Assembly (NCBI GenBank): GCA_022495995.1
Contig: JAFEMH010001485.1
Location: 372,001 to 436,000, forward strand
Direction: 5' to 3'
Source of the DNA: Adenophora triphylla var. japonica
Lineage: Eukaryota > Streptophyta > Magnoliopsida > Asterales > Campanulaceae
DNA length: 64,000 nt
Under the pieces are notes generated by a model that did not search any database, was not told where the DNA came from, and saw only the letters and a program-made list of their open reading frames with translations. A program made the translations under genes and the position numbers. How positions within the stretch are numbered: position 1 is the first letter of the stretch; each line of letters starts with the position of its first letter. Positions 41,766 to 53,512 of this stretch are shown one piece after another.

Positions 41766-42472
41766 CTTAAGAAAGATTTTTGACTTTTTGCTATTACACT
41801 TTATATCCCTTACCTTTCAATTAATACACTTTACACCCCTAATTTTTTTATTTTTTAAAAAACTACTTAATAATTTTTTTTTGAAAAAGTGAGGATATAC
41901 ATACGCCCCTGAATAAGGCGTTTATCTAGAAGAGCACAAAGTATTTGGTAAACCACCCACGTGGAATTGCATTTTAGCCGCCATTGAAACGGTCAGCGCC
42001 ATCGCAATACCAACATGGGAAGACGGAGTACTAGAATAAATTAAATTTGTAATCCTCGTCAACCTCTTACGTGATTATTTATTACCTTTATTTTAAAATA
42101 AATATTTAAATTAATTTCTTTTAAATATATTAAAATTCATTTTAGAATAGGGATACAGTAAAACCTCTATAAATTAATAATCTGTCTAAAATAATAAAAT
42201 CTTTCGGTCCCGACTTGGGTCTTTGTAAAAAATCATCAAATTCGATAAGATAATATAATAATAATTTTTCGAAAAATCCCTTTATAGATATTAGGTCCCA
42301 ATTAAACTCTAAATTAATAATTCATAAAAATTACAATATAAATATTATGGTAATTTGCTAAAATATGCATGTACTATTAATTGAAATAATTCCAATGAAC
42401 AGTACATGTATCCATGAATGCATAATAATTAATTGTATACAATGAATTGATATCATACATGAATGAGTTGGT
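41766..42472. other. AT-rich DNA with a possible MITE fragment
   Basis: At about 42160-42330 the words AAACCTCTATAAATTAATA and CGGTCCCGACTTGGG resemble the end of a plant MITE family I have seen in other genomes, but only one end is recognisable. No gene. Confidence 0.4.
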
Positions 42473-43086
42473 CTTATAAAAAACTAGTTTTTTCTTAAGA
42501 TAAGAAAAAACGTGTTTTCAAAATAAACGGTGGCAATTTTGTAATTACTGGCAACCATGTTCAAAATAAACGGTGGCATTTTCGTAATTAATGGTTCCCC
42601 CGTTTATGCCAGTGCCTGTTTAACAAACTGCCAGTGTGACAAAGTGTCAGTGCATATGTAACAAAGTGCCAGCGAAAAAAGTGCCAGTACCAGTTTAACA
42701 AAGTGTCAGTGTAAACTGGTACTGGCACTTTGTTAAACTGAAACTGGCACTTTTTACACGGGCACTTTTATATACATGAACTGGCACTCTTCACACTGGC
42801 ACTCAGATACACTAACACTGGCACTTTGTTACACTAATATTTTTCCTGGCTCTCAAAAATACAAGCACTGGCATTCAAAAAAATATGGACTGGCATTCAA
42901 AATCACGTACACTGGCACTCAAATACACATACACTAGCACTCAAAAAACACTGATAATCATTTTTGCTGGCATTCAAAAAAACATGGACTGGCATTCCAA
43001 AAAACAAGCACTGGCATTCAAAATTACGTACACTGGCATTAAAAAATACATGGACTAGCACTCAAAAACACACTAAAAAATACTGA
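42473..43086. repeat. Second GCCAGTG-array element end
   Basis: Begins CTTATAAAAAACTAG followed by a TTTTTTCTTAAGATAAGAAAAAA hairpin-like stretch, shortened here, then GTGCCAGTGTAACAAA words in direct and inverted order, continuing as ACTGGCATTCAAAAA words to 43080. It is homologous to 40494-40960 but lacks a recognisable right end before the gypsy remnant. Confidence 0.6.
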
Positions 43087-43650
43087 GTGCTTAATGTGAC
43101 TGATGTGGAAGACGAGGAGTGGCTTCGTCATAATATTTTTCGGACTAAGTGCACTGCCAAGGGGAAAGTGTGCAACATAATCATTGATGGTGGTAGCTGT
43201 GAAAACATCGTTTCTACTGAGATGGTTGAGAAATTAAGCTTGATGACGGAAGAACACCCACAACCGTACTAGTTGTTTTGGTTGAGCGAGGGGAGTACAT
43301 TGAAGGTAAACATGCAGTGTTTGGTACAATTTTCCGTTGGCAAACATTACTCAGATGATGTATGGTGTGATGTAGTGCTAATGGTTGTGTGTCACTTATT
43401 GCTTGGTCGTCTGTGGTTGTTTGATCGGAGGGTTAAGCATGATGAATACAAGAATACTTATACCTTTAAGAAAGATGGGGTGACTGTTACGTTGTACCCT
43501 ACACACTTTCGACAGAAACTTGACTCCGGTAAAGCTTCTGTTCCCGTTAGTCATCAACTTCTCAGCTGGTTTATTGTTGATGTCACATCAAAGCGAAACA
43601 GTATGCCCAAACAGATAGTTAGTACACATCGAAAGAGAATTGTTTTTTAG
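43087..43650 (+). pseudogene. Ty3/gypsy protease-region remnant (element G)
   Basis: Two frames separated by one TAG (43270-43272). The first holds CNIIIDGGSCENIVS, the protease active-site region typical of plant gypsy elements (DGG in place of DTG). The second continues with VWCDVVLMVVCHLLLGRLW, where LLGR is the closing protease motif, then YKNTYTFKKDGVTVTL. RT, RNase H and integrase are missing; about 100 bp later the polypurine tract and LTR follow. I cannot tell which gypsy lineage it belongs to from this segment alone. Confidence 0.85.
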
Positions 43651-43751
43651 GCGGGAGGATTACTTTGGGTTCACTTGTGCAAAATGGGGTTTCTGTTGAA
43701 GCGTCTTGTTGGTATCGACTCGTGGTCGAGTCTTTTTCAAGGGGGGGTGAA

Positions 43752-44209
43752 TGATGCAGACTCGCAGGAAGCAGAACCAAACCAGGCGCCCTCCTCACAT
43801 TCAGCCAGGCGTCCGCATCTAAGGGGCTCAACAACGCAATCTGCAACTGGTCTCCAAGCGGCCGCCCCAGTTCCACCTAGGCGCACGCCTCACAAGGGTT
43901 CGACGGGGGAGCTTCCTTCTGTTTGTCAGGCGCCCGCCTGACCCTCCTCCCGGTGCCCGCCTCGACGTCGTCGCCCAATTTCCTTATTCCGTTATTTCTG
44001 ATGTTTTGAACTTTAAGTTGGGTTATTTTGGTCTTTTATGTTGAATTTCGTTTTTAGGGTTTGGGAGAAGTATTTAAACTTGTTTTAGTTGTTTAAGAAC
44101 TCAGTTTTTAATTATGAATTGAATTAAAGAAAAGAACGGCTACGGCTTTCTTGTCTATCGAATCTTGTTGATTCTTGTTCGGTTCCATCTCTAGCCTCAT
44201 TCTACATCA
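43752..44209 (+). repeat. 3' LTR of gypsy remnant G
   Basis: Follows a polypurine tract (CAAGGGGGGGTGAA, 43738-43751). It begins TGATGCAGACTCG and ends TTCTACATCA, about 458 bp. It contains a small ORF that is not a gene. The 5' LTR is absent. Confidence 0.75.
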
Positions 44210-45313
44210 AACATGACACTCTCATATCATGTTTCTATATTTTCTATCTTCTAACTTCTTCTTTCTATCCAAGAAAAAGAGACAACACAAATATGACATG
44301 CATGACACTAAGGATTAATTGACATTAATTTTGAATAATTAACTTCTCAAATTATAACTTTGGTGGTTACATACTCTCTACCTTTATTAGAGAATTCACT
44401 CCAAGAATAAGGGCTATTTAATACAATAATTAACCACTTTATTCTTGTAACAATCAACCCAAATTTAAAGTCACCAAATTCCTTTATGAAATTGTAATAT
44501 GAGGTTAAAGATACATAATCCCAAATGTCACAACTTGGATTTCATTTCAACAAAAAAAAAATCAATTTCGCATTCAAATTAATCACCAATTTTTCCAACA
44601 ATCCCCCATATAAATGAAAATTGACTTGAGAAAAATTTGGTGATAAAGTACGGCAAACGAAAGCTTGCATACGATAGGTAGGGGTTTTCCCTTTGAACCT
44701 TCGCTCGTACAAGCATATTTACTATACTCGAAAGACGGCAGACGCGATGTCTTTGAACCGTTATGCTTTTTGTGTAGCCGATCATATAATTGACACAAGT
44801 ATCGTTCTAACATAGTTCAATTCTTAGAGTTATGTTCATTCGTGGCCCTAAACATAATTCCTAATTCTGTGAGAGGGTCTGAGAATTGAGCTTCACACAA
44901 TTCTGCTCGAAGCGGCCCCTAATTCTCTCTCACATAAGTGATTTTTAAAAGTAACCCATATTATCCCACTCGGCAATTTCGAAGCTCAAAAATCATTAAA
45001 AAAATATAAGCTTAACCTTTTCTTTCAGGATGTCACTTTAGGAATGGACTTGGGGTTAATCCCCACAGTGACACTACAAGTCTTTTAACAGTTAGGTTGT
45101 CCCTTTGAAAACCTAGATTTTGGGATCTCCGATTAATTAGGTTGGGTTTTCCGCTTTGTTTAACTTCTAAGAGGCTAATGTCTCATTCCTTTCAAAATTT
45201 ACAACTAACTATCAGTCTAACCATTTGATTAACAAATTCGACTATTATTTGACTTCAAATAGTCAATTTAGTTAATAGTAGTTGTTTAATGGTAGTATGT
45301 CTTATACATATAT
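44210..45313. other. AT-rich DNA, probably part of an old retroelement, no gene
   Basis: Sequence such as CAACAATCCCCCATATAAATG and CCTTCGCTCGTACAAGCATA looks like leader/LTR sequence of an old element on the minus strand, consistent with the copia RT remnant further right, but I cannot define boundaries. Short minus ORFs at 44579-44813 are not convincing. Confidence 0.4.
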
Positions 45314-45321
45314 GTCTAGAC

Positions 45322-45874
45322 TAGACGTGTCCATTTGGTTAACCGGACCGGCAAATCGGCCGGTTTTTAACCGGTCAAAACCGGTCAACTGGTTTAACCG
45401 TACCGGTTTAACCGTAACCAGTTTTTCCAAGGTTCGGTTTCGGTTGGTGTATTTCAAAAGTCGTGAACCGCCGGTTTTATGCTCGGCCGATTTATGAGAG
45501 TTGCTCGGTCGAGTAAAATATTTTCCAGTAAATCTTTACCATTTAACGGTCATGCTCGGCCGAGTCATATGAGTTGCTCGGCTGAGTGGGTCATTTTTCA
45601 GTGTATTTAACCGGCCATGCCTCATGCTCGGCCAAGCAGAACACCAGAAATTAAAAAAAAGGGTATGCTCGACCGAGCAACACCAAAGACTTGACCGAGA
45701 AAATCCAAACCGGATAAACCGGAGGTTAACCGGAAAACCGTTAAAATCGTATAACCGTCAAACCGTAACCGGTCTGGCCGGTTATCCGGTTCGATTTCGG
45801 TTGAGGGATTTCGAGGTTGAAAACCGGCGGTTTCAACCGGCTAACCGCCGGTTAACCGGAACCGGCCACGTCTA
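45322..45874. mobile_element. hAT-type non-autonomous element
   Basis: 553 bp with inverted ends TAGACGTGTCC / GGCCACGTCTA and a perfect 8-bp target duplication GTCTAGAC (45314-45321, 45875-45882). Subterminal AACCGG/CCGGTT words are dense on both sides, and the centre carries five or more TGCTCGGCCGAG-like palindromes (45480-45680). It is non-coding; frames through it are repeat-driven. Confidence 0.9.
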
Positions 45875-45882
45875 GTCTAGAC

Positions 45883-46859
45883 TACCATTACACACATTGC
45901 TATATGTCTTTTTATTCATAAATTGACTTTAACAATATAGCATCTTGTTAACACAAGTTTTATCCATTTGATAATTGTTAACTAAACTTCATTTCAATTC
46001 TTGTTATTCCATATTGATCATTTCAAAATTTATCAAGAATATCCACCTAATGACTTGTTTAACAACGAGTACATTAGTTTTCCTTTAATTTGAATCAACG
46101 GATCAAATTTACTCGAATTTTTTCTCGGCTTAACATATCGTTTTTGAATTTAATTAACAAAGTAACGTAGTCACTTTTGTTTAAATCCACACAAGCAAAC
46201 TTTTGATATCCTTATATTTGTAATTGTCTCAAGTTATACAATAACTTTACAAACTATCACACTTTATTCGAGGTTCCATTTCTTGAACCGTTTCAACACT
46301 TTGATCATCAAAAGTATCATTTTTTCATTTTCATGAATTTGACATCAATACTTGATTTCCATTGATTTTGTTTTCCTTTGATTTTTATATATATTCAAAC
46401 TTATTGAATCATAAATAACATACCAATTAATATATACACATGTTATAAGCATATATAACTTTTTGAAACATAATCCACCATTTAGTATTCAATTTCAAAT
46501 TTTTTGATAATTGAATTTACTACTTTGTGAATCACCCTCACATTTACAAGTGTACGTAGTCCTACGTTTTCATACTTCATATGGACATTTCATTGTTTTT
46601 TTGGGATAAGCTTTCCAAATGTAGTTATTTTTCCAAAGTAGACTCACCCCCACATTTTCTGGTAGTCCTGAAATTAGCAAAAATGTCAATATTCATCAAC
46701 AACATCATTTGATTATGGTGTACATTGTGGACACTTTGTTTCCTTTCTTATGTACAACAAACCATTCGGGTTGTTTTATGTAAATTTTCTATTCTATTAC
46801 AAAAGCTATTTTACATCCATTTGATTTATTTCAAATTTTGCTATCCAGCAATTGCAATT
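45883..46859. other. AT-rich DNA, no gene
   Basis: About 980 bp continuing the sequence interrupted by the hAT element. It has no ORF over 60 codons and may be decayed copia sequence. Confidence 0.45.
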
Positions 46860-47066
46860 GCAAATACAAATCTTATTTATATTATTCTCGTGACAGAAAA
46901 ATAAGTATAAAAGTAATCAAGGTCTTTCTTTTGCTTGTAACCCTTAATTACAATTCTAGCCTTATACTCATTGATTGTTCTCTCGACCTTCATTTTTCCT
47001 TTTTGAAAATTTAACTTATATTGTAGTGGTTTACTACCCAGAGGTACTTCCACTATTTCTCGAGTG
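46860..47066 (-). pseudogene. Copia RT remnant
   Basis: Read on the minus strand it shows EVPLGSKPLQYKLNFQ, KMKVERTINEYKARIVIKGY and a YFSVTRI-like tail, the N-terminal part of copia RT that normally reads close to WIFKxKMKVDGTIxKYKARLVxKG. It starts just left of the CACTA end at 47085, so that insertion probably cut it. About 70 codons survive without a stop in the core. Confidence 0.8.
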
Positions 47067-47084
47067 TGATTTTCTAAGATGAAA

Positions 47085-47536
47085 CACTATAAGAAAAACA
47101 GGTTTTAGCTACGTAAAAATCCGTCGCTAAAAGCCAAAAATTCGTCGCTAAAGGCCTTTAGCGACGGATTAGCGACGGAAATTTTTCGTCGTTAAAACCC
47201 TTGTCGCTAAATTACAGAGACAGATTTTTGAGCCCTCGTTAAATTAACGACGGATTATTCCGTCGTTAAAGTCAAAAATCCGTCGCTAATGTTGACAAAG
47301 GGACGACAAATTTTGATTGTATTAGCGACATATTTAACGACGGAAATTTCCGTCGCTAAAATTTATTACATATTTTCACAATTTTATTAATTTTTTAAAA
47401 TTTTCTTTTTTCAATATTTTTTATTTTTGATATATCAAATTATCGACGGATATTTCCATCGCTAATTTGATATTTTTTATTAAAAAAAAATTATACACAC
47501 ACACATACACACACACACACATATATATATATATAC

Positions 47537-47604
<68 letters not shown>

Positions 47605-47617
47605 GATTGATTGATTG

Positions 47618-47653
<36 letters not shown>

Positions 47654-47700
47654 CTCGTGGGAGATGGCGACGGAAATTTTCGTGTCTAAGGTCACGTTTT
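47085..47700 (+). mobile_element. CACTA transposon left end
   Basis: Starts CACTATAAGAAAAAC, the CACTA-type terminus, followed by a cluster of TTAGCGACGGA / TCCGTCGCTAA subterminal repeats in both orientations (47110-47460, with an outlier at 47665). I do not find the matching right end (…GTTTTTCTTATAGTG) in the window, so the element is truncated or its end has diverged. No transposase ORF is visible. Confidence 0.75.
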
Positions 47701-47934
47701 TTGTTTTTTTTAATTTTAATTTTTATTTTTCCTATTTTGTTTTTTAATTATGCCCGTGTCCAAGGCCACATTTTTTTAAAACTATATTTTTTTTAAAAAA
47801 AAAATTAATTTAAATTTTTTTTAATTTAATTTTTTTTTTAAGGGCAAAATGGAAAAGGGAGTGAATATTGAGGGCAAAATGGTCATTTCCGCGGATGAAA
47901 CTATTCACACCACTGTTCAAAAGAATGGTGTGAT

Positions 47935-47978
<44 letters not shown>

Positions 47979-48034
47979 TATGTATATATATATATATACG
48001 TATATATGTATATATATATATATACATATATATG

Positions 48035-48071
<37 letters not shown>

Positions 48072-48075
48072 TAAT
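47497..48075. repeat. CA and TA microsatellites
   Basis: (CA)n at 47497-47521, TA/CATA at 47520-47572, (CA)n at 47573-47602 and 47619-47651, and a longer (TA)n with CATA/GTATA interruptions at 47939-48070. The last alternates TATATA with ACATATATATGT and can fold back. Frames through these are meaningless. Confidence 0.92.
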
Positions 48076-48910
48076 TTATTTTAAAAAATATATATATATT
48101 TATTCTCAAATCAATCCCTCAATTTTTTTTATTCTCAAATCAATCCCTCAACTTTTTTTATTCTCAAATCAGTGCCTTAACATTTTTTATTCTCAAATCA
48201 GTCACATAACTTTTTTTATATTCAAATCAATCCTTACATTTTTCAAAATTTCACTTTGCTCCACCACCATCCACCACCATCCACAACCAACACAAATCAA
48301 ACAAAAATACGTTAAAATGAACAAATCAAAATCGAAATGAACAAATCGAGATTAAGCCACAAATCAACGCCGGTTAGTTGGGGAAGAAGAAATGGGAGAG
48401 AGAGAGACGCAGAGGGGAGAGAGAGAGGCTCAGAGGGGAAAGAGGGTAGAGCGACGGCAGGGGAGGTGGAGGGGCGGCGGCGGAGGAGGAAGACGGCATT
48501 GGGGCAGAGAAGACGGCGAAGAAGACGTTGAGGATGGCATTTCAGATCGACATTAATTTCCAAATTCCGACTTGCTCCAAATCTACGCCGGCCGGTTGGG
48601 GAGAGAGAGAGAAGAAGATAGCGTTTGGGTGGCCCTCGCCGGAGATGATGAAGGGGAGAGAAGATGACGACGTTGGGGGAGAGAGAGAAGAAGACGGCGT
48701 TGGGGAGAGAGAGAAGTAGACGGCGTTGGGGAGAGAGAGAAGAATACGTTGGAGGAGGCCCAGGCGGATCCGGGGTTGGAGTGGGGGGCGCCGGTGACTT
48801 GGGGGAGAGAGTAAGACAGAGGAGTAAGAGAGAGAAGAATGAGAGAGATGAATGAGAGTTGTATTTTTGAGAGGTAGGTAGGGTTTTGTTTAGTGAAAGT
48901 GAGTGAATTA
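48076..48910. other. Short repeats and a GA/CGG-rich segment, no gene
   Basis: From 48105 to 48240 a word TTATTCTCAAATCAATCCCT repeats four to five times with a period near 34-36 bp. From 48360 to 48850 the strand is purine-rich with repeats of GAGAGAGAAGAAGACGGCG (about 48670-48745). The composition is like 30480-30880. The 201-codon minus frame here is a low-complexity serine/proline/leucine shadow. Confidence 0.5.
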
Positions 48911-49680
48911 GGACCATTAGATTTGAAAATGATTAATGGTGTAGATTGATTTATTGATAATCCATGTGAATATTAGAGGGCCAATCAAATGAAAGTGTGT
49001 TTTTGTTTTTATGAGATGAATTTGGACCATTGGATGTGATGCATTTAATGGTGAAGATGTTGCTTGGATAATGATTTATGTGAATACTTGTATTTCTTCA
49101 TGATTATAATAATTAATAAAAATAATTAATAATAATGATAATTTAAACTATAAAATAATATTATGCCTAATATAACTAATAATAATATTTATTGTCAATA
49201 ATATTTATTAATGAATTATTAATTATATAATTGATTAATTAATTAATATTAATATTAAATATATAAACAGTAATAATATTAATAATAGTACTAATAATAA
49301 TTAGTAATTTTTATTGACTAGAAAAAATATTTTAGACTTTTTTATTACTGAAATTTACAAAAAGTTATCTAAAATATTTACATGCTTTAATTTGATTTAC
49401 CCAAAATTTTAGTTAAAGTAGTATGTCTAATATCAATTTTTTAAAATATTTTTTTTTTTGAAAAAAGCTTTCTTACTAAAAAAGGTCTAAAACATTTATC
49501 TCTATTAAAAAAAAAATATTCATAGTGAAGGATATTGTCTGTCCCTCATTTATTTAGTTAATTTCTAACTTATTTTATATAACTTTTTAAAAACACTTCC
49601 TTACCAAAAAAAAGTCTAAAATATTTATCTCAGTTCAAAAATAAATTTAAAAAAAAATAATTATACTTTTAAAATATTAA
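48911..49680. other. AT-rich DNA, no gene
   Basis: Two similar statements of GGACCATTRGATKTGA with TTAATGGTG occur at 48912 and 49022, a small duplication about 110 bp apart. The remainder is TAATAATA low complexity. Confidence 0.55.
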
Positions 49681-49684
49681 TAAT

Positions 49685-50283
49685 ACTTATTAATATACCC
49701 TCACACCCTAAACCTCATATACCCTAAACTCTAAACCTCATATACCCTCATACCCTAAACCTCATATACCCTCATACCCTAAACCCTAAACCTCGCATAC
49801 ACCCTAAACCCTAAATCTCATATACCCTAAACCCTATACTCTATACCCTATACCCTAAACTCTAAATCCTATACCCTATACCCTATATATTATACCCTAT
49901 ACCCTATACTATATACCCTATACCCTATATTCTATATCCTATACCCTATACCCTATGCCATATACCCTATACTCTATACCCTTTACCCTATACTCTATAC
50001 CCTATACCCTATATCCTATACCCTATACCCTATACTCTATACCCTATACCCTATATATCCTATACCCTATACCCTATACCTTATATACTATACCCTATAC
50101 CCTATATACTATACCCTATACCCTATACCATATACCCTATACTCTATATCCTATAGGGTATAGGGTATAGGGTATATGAGGTTTAGGGTTTAGGGTTTAG
50201 AATATAGGGTATAAGGTATATGATATATGGTATAGGGTATAGGGTATAGGGTATAGGATATAAGATATAGGGTATAGGGTATA
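49685..50283. repeat. Telomere-like CCCTAAA/CCCTATA array with strand switch
   Basis: Starts with CCCTAAACC and CCTCATATACCCT units (49695-49830), passes into (CCCTATA)n with small variants to about 50152, then flips to GGGTATA and TTTAGGG units up to 50283, directly before the LTR of element I. CCCTAAA is the plant telomere unit; CCCTATA is a one-base variant. The 71-codon frame in it is an artefact. Confidence 0.9.
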
Positions 50284-50285
50284 GG

Positions 50286-52040
50286 TGTAAGTGCTCCAAT
50301 TTGAGCTTGTTAGAATTTTCGTTATAAAATTAACGAAAGTTATAACAATTACTAACATTCCTAACTATCCTAACTTTCCTAACAAAGTGAGGGTAAAATG
50401 GGCATTGTTATTTAAGGTTAAACCTTAAAAAGAATCTCAAAAAAGAAAAACAAATGAAGAAAACCAAATATAGCAATCTTTGGAAACAAAAGCTGGTGGT
50501 CAATTTGAATTTTGAAAAAGATTATTCTTCTTGTCCAAAGGCGAAGCCGCATTTAATGAACGATTGCACGCCGCCCGATCCTATCCGCGCGGACAAGTAT
50601 GTAATTTTCAGAGGGCTATAAATTGAGCCCTCCGATCACGTAAAAATAAAAGAAGAACACAATAGCAACGAAGTTACGGCGAAATATAGAGAGAAAACAG
50701 TGAGAATTCTCAAGAATTGTCACCTTTTTCTTTCCAATCTTTCCCAACTCATATTCATCCACTCACTCTCATATTAAAGCCCTAAACACTCATACACTCA
50801 AGCCAAACACTCAAGAACACAAGGAAGATTGGTAAACCCTCCTCTTCCTAACCACTAAATCTCATCCATGCATGCATCTTCAAACTACAAAATGTAGTTC
50901 TTTCATCTTCTTTCTCTAGATCTAAGAAGATCACCATGGAAGACCATCTCCATGGATGATCTTCTACAAAGATCAACATTATTTTCAAAGCTTTTCTTTC
51001 TTACTTGCAAAAATGCACTTTCAAAACCCTAAAAAACCATTTTCAAACACTAAATCTTGATTTCAAAGGGTAAAATCCCCCTCCCCAAGCAAATGAAATG
51101 CTTAGTCCTAATGTACCCCAAGGATGGTTTGGTATAGTTGATTCACCACTAAAATGTCTAGTGATCACTAACCAAAACCTAGGGAAATGGGGACAAGCAT
51201 GGATGCAAAACCCCCCTTAAAATCATATTTTCTTTCTTGAGAAGTTGCTGTCCAGTAGCAATTTTCTCAGACCTCAGTCCATGGTCTTAATTTTTGGACA
51301 CAGATGAACTTGGAATTTGGTGTTGACTACAAAACACTTTTTGTAGCCAACATCCAGAACTTTCCAGACATATTTTTACCTTATTTTTTGGGTGAGTAAA
51401 ACTCCTCTTTTCAATTTTTCTTTCAGAGGCTAGTTCATCAGCTTCTGGGAATCCAGATCTCATATCTGAGGTTTCCAGAAGGTTTTGACCCCTCAAATCT
51501 TCTCCAAAATGGAAATTTCTTTCACACAAAGTTTATTCAAGGAGTCTAGAGAAACTTTCATTCTCTGAGTTCACCCAGATTATGAAGTTTTAGGACCCTT
51601 GAATCCATTTCAAAATCAGGTGTCTGCTGCCATTTCCTTCTGGCAGAAGTGACTTCTCAACTTCAAAAGGTTTTTTGAGTACCAAATCTCAAACCAAAAA
51701 TTCTCCAAAAAATCATGGGATCAGTTTAAAGTCTTAAAAAGACATTCCAATTTTTAATTTTTCCAGTTTCAACTTATTTTGGCCAAAACACACACACACA
51801 CACACACACAAATGATTTTCAGCTTGGAAGACTCGTTTTACGAGGCGCGTCGGAGTGCACACTAACGTCCTTCCCGACGCGTAACATGACCTCCGAACCT
51901 AAATCTCTGATCTCGGGCTTCTTTCAAAGTTTTGGCCCTTCAAAATTAAAATGGCGTGGCGACTCCGTTTTTTCCGGTTTTATTTGGTTTTTCAAAGAAA
52001 CGCGAAAATCGAATTTTCCCGCGAAAAGGCAACACATCGT
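50286..52040 (+). repeat. 5' LTR of element I
   Basis: Begins TGTAAGTGCTCCAAT right after the telomere-like array and reaches the primer site at 52046; the exact end is uncertain (a CA occurs at 52033-52034). About 1.75 kb. Parts shared with element B LTR are: TATA context with GAGCCCTCC, a CA run (51788-51810), the hairpin CTCGTTTTACGAG (51832-51844), TGACCTCCGAAC (51888) and GGCGTGGCGACTC (51953-51965). Bases 50650-51780 hold no gene. Confidence 0.75.
50584..50624 (+). promoter_or_regulatory. LTR core promoter: palindrome plus TATA box
   Basis: Palindrome TCCGCGCGGA at 50584-50593, then 23 nt, then TATAAATT from 50617. The same palindrome class with the same 23-nt spacing precedes the TATA box in element B. 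Confidence 0.7.
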
Positions 52041-52045
52041 TACGG

Positions 52046-52062
52046 TGGCGACTCATTTGGGG
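52046..52062 (+). promoter_or_regulatory. Primer-binding site of element I (tRNA-Arg-like)
   Basis: TGGCGACTCATTTGGGG, complementary to the tRNA-Arg(ACG) 3' end with two to three mismatches in the middle. It is the same primer class as element B. Confidence 0.75.
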
Positions 52063-53512
52063 ACTAAGCTTTTTAATAAAAAATGGTATTCGGTATATTG
52101 GTGGAAACCACTAAATTTCCCGTTATCGCCTCCTAACACGAGTCGGGGATAAATTGTGGTCTAACAATCCCACGTACCGGTATCACCGTTTTCAAAAAAA
52201 AAAAAAGCTTTTGAGGGTCAAGCTTTCGTCCCGGCTTCGAAAATCATTTTTGTGTGTGTGTTGATTTTTTGCACGGTTTTCATGTTGTTTTGGCCGCCTC
52301 GGAGAAAGTCAAAATTTTTGGTCGGAATAATGTCCCTAAGCGTCGGAATTTTCGTGCTTATGTGCTCATTAAAATTTTCAAAAAAATTCAAAAAAAAAGA
52401 TTTTCAAAAAAAAAAGAAAATTTCCAAAAAAATCATGCATCATATTTTTAAGACACAAAAAAAAAAAAAATCTCTATTTTACTCGGAAAAGAATATAGGC
52501 TGCTTGCACACTACGCGCACGTGACCGTACTGCACACTACGTCCTTAACCGGGGAAATCCTTGTCGCGGTCCGTTTGGCCTTATTACGCCTCTCGGATGA
52601 GCACAGGACTACCCAAACATCCCATGGAGCCTCGTGTCGACCATGCACTTGTCCGTGACACACTTTGTCCGAGACCCGGTTGGTTTTTAATTGGTGCAGT
52701 GTGTCATGCCACTGTCAGTGTATAGACCTTTCCTTTCAAGCCTTTGTCGGCATACCGACTCAATATCTCTCGGGTCCCTAATCGGGTCGAAGTTACGCCG
52801 GTTTTCCGCCGCGAGACTTTGACCAAGATATTGGCCAGGCGCCTTGACTTCGGCTCGGCGGCACAAATTATACAACGACTCCCGGCATTGGCCACCTTTG
52901 AGTCATCAAGGATTAACGGTTATTCCATGCCTAATTACGGCTTAGCGACGACAAGTCAAGATCAATAGCGGACATTTATCAGTCCAAATCATGCCGACTT
53001 TTTGTCGAGCCCTCGGACATAATCTTGACTTTCGACGTCAGCTTTGTCCGTAATTTACATCGAATGCTCGTTAAGACTCGATTACCCGCCAGACTTCTAG
53101 GATCATTTTTCTTTCGGTCGGTGGGACCCGCTTGCCCTATAGGACCCTCGCCCAGGCATCCGCCTGGGAGGTCGAAATACGGGTGGAATACGAGGGGCTT
53201 ATAGACGTAGTGACGGGGCCCACGTGATCCAGAATCGAGTAGTTTGCGAAAAGAAGAGCAATCTTTTCCAACCGATTAGGATAATAAAACATGTTTTAAG
53301 TAAACGTGAACAAATAAGCTGCATGTTGCATGAGCCTAAAGCCCAAACACCTACCCTCCTTCCATTCCCAGGACATACGAACCTTCATGTCCTTTCCCCC
53401 ATGACTCCGCACAAAGCTTGGTTTTTGAACCTTGGTCACCCGTTTGATCCAGGTTAGGGAAGAGTCAAGCGCGTCGTCGGCTTCGCCGTTTGTTCCGACT
53501 CCGGGTTTGAGA
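52063..53512 (+). other. 5' untranslated leader of element I
   Basis: About 1.45 kb, no gene. Two blocks match the element B leader: 53127-53151 (CCCGCTTGCCCTATAGGACC...) and 53243-53273 (TTTGCGAAAAGAAGAGCAAT...). Another similar stretch is around 52610-52700 (CCCAAACATCCCAT ... GTCCGAGACCCGGTTGG). A-rich runs occur at 52380-52475. Confidence 0.65.

Noticed and set aside
44579..44813. Two overlapping minus-strand ORFs of 68 and 76 codons
   Set aside because: They read the same bases in different frames and have no recognisable domain or conservation evidence.
48312..48917. 201-residue Ser/Pro/Leu-rich minus-strand frame
   Set aside because: Low-complexity shadow of a GA/CGG-rich plus strand; no domain or splice context.
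49955..50170. Repetitive IPYTLY frame
   Set aside because: Translation of the CCCTATA telomere-like array.
49685..50283. Telomere-telomere fusion scar
   Set aside because: A fusion would read TTTAGGG then CCCTAAA; here the order is reversed and many units are CCCTATA.
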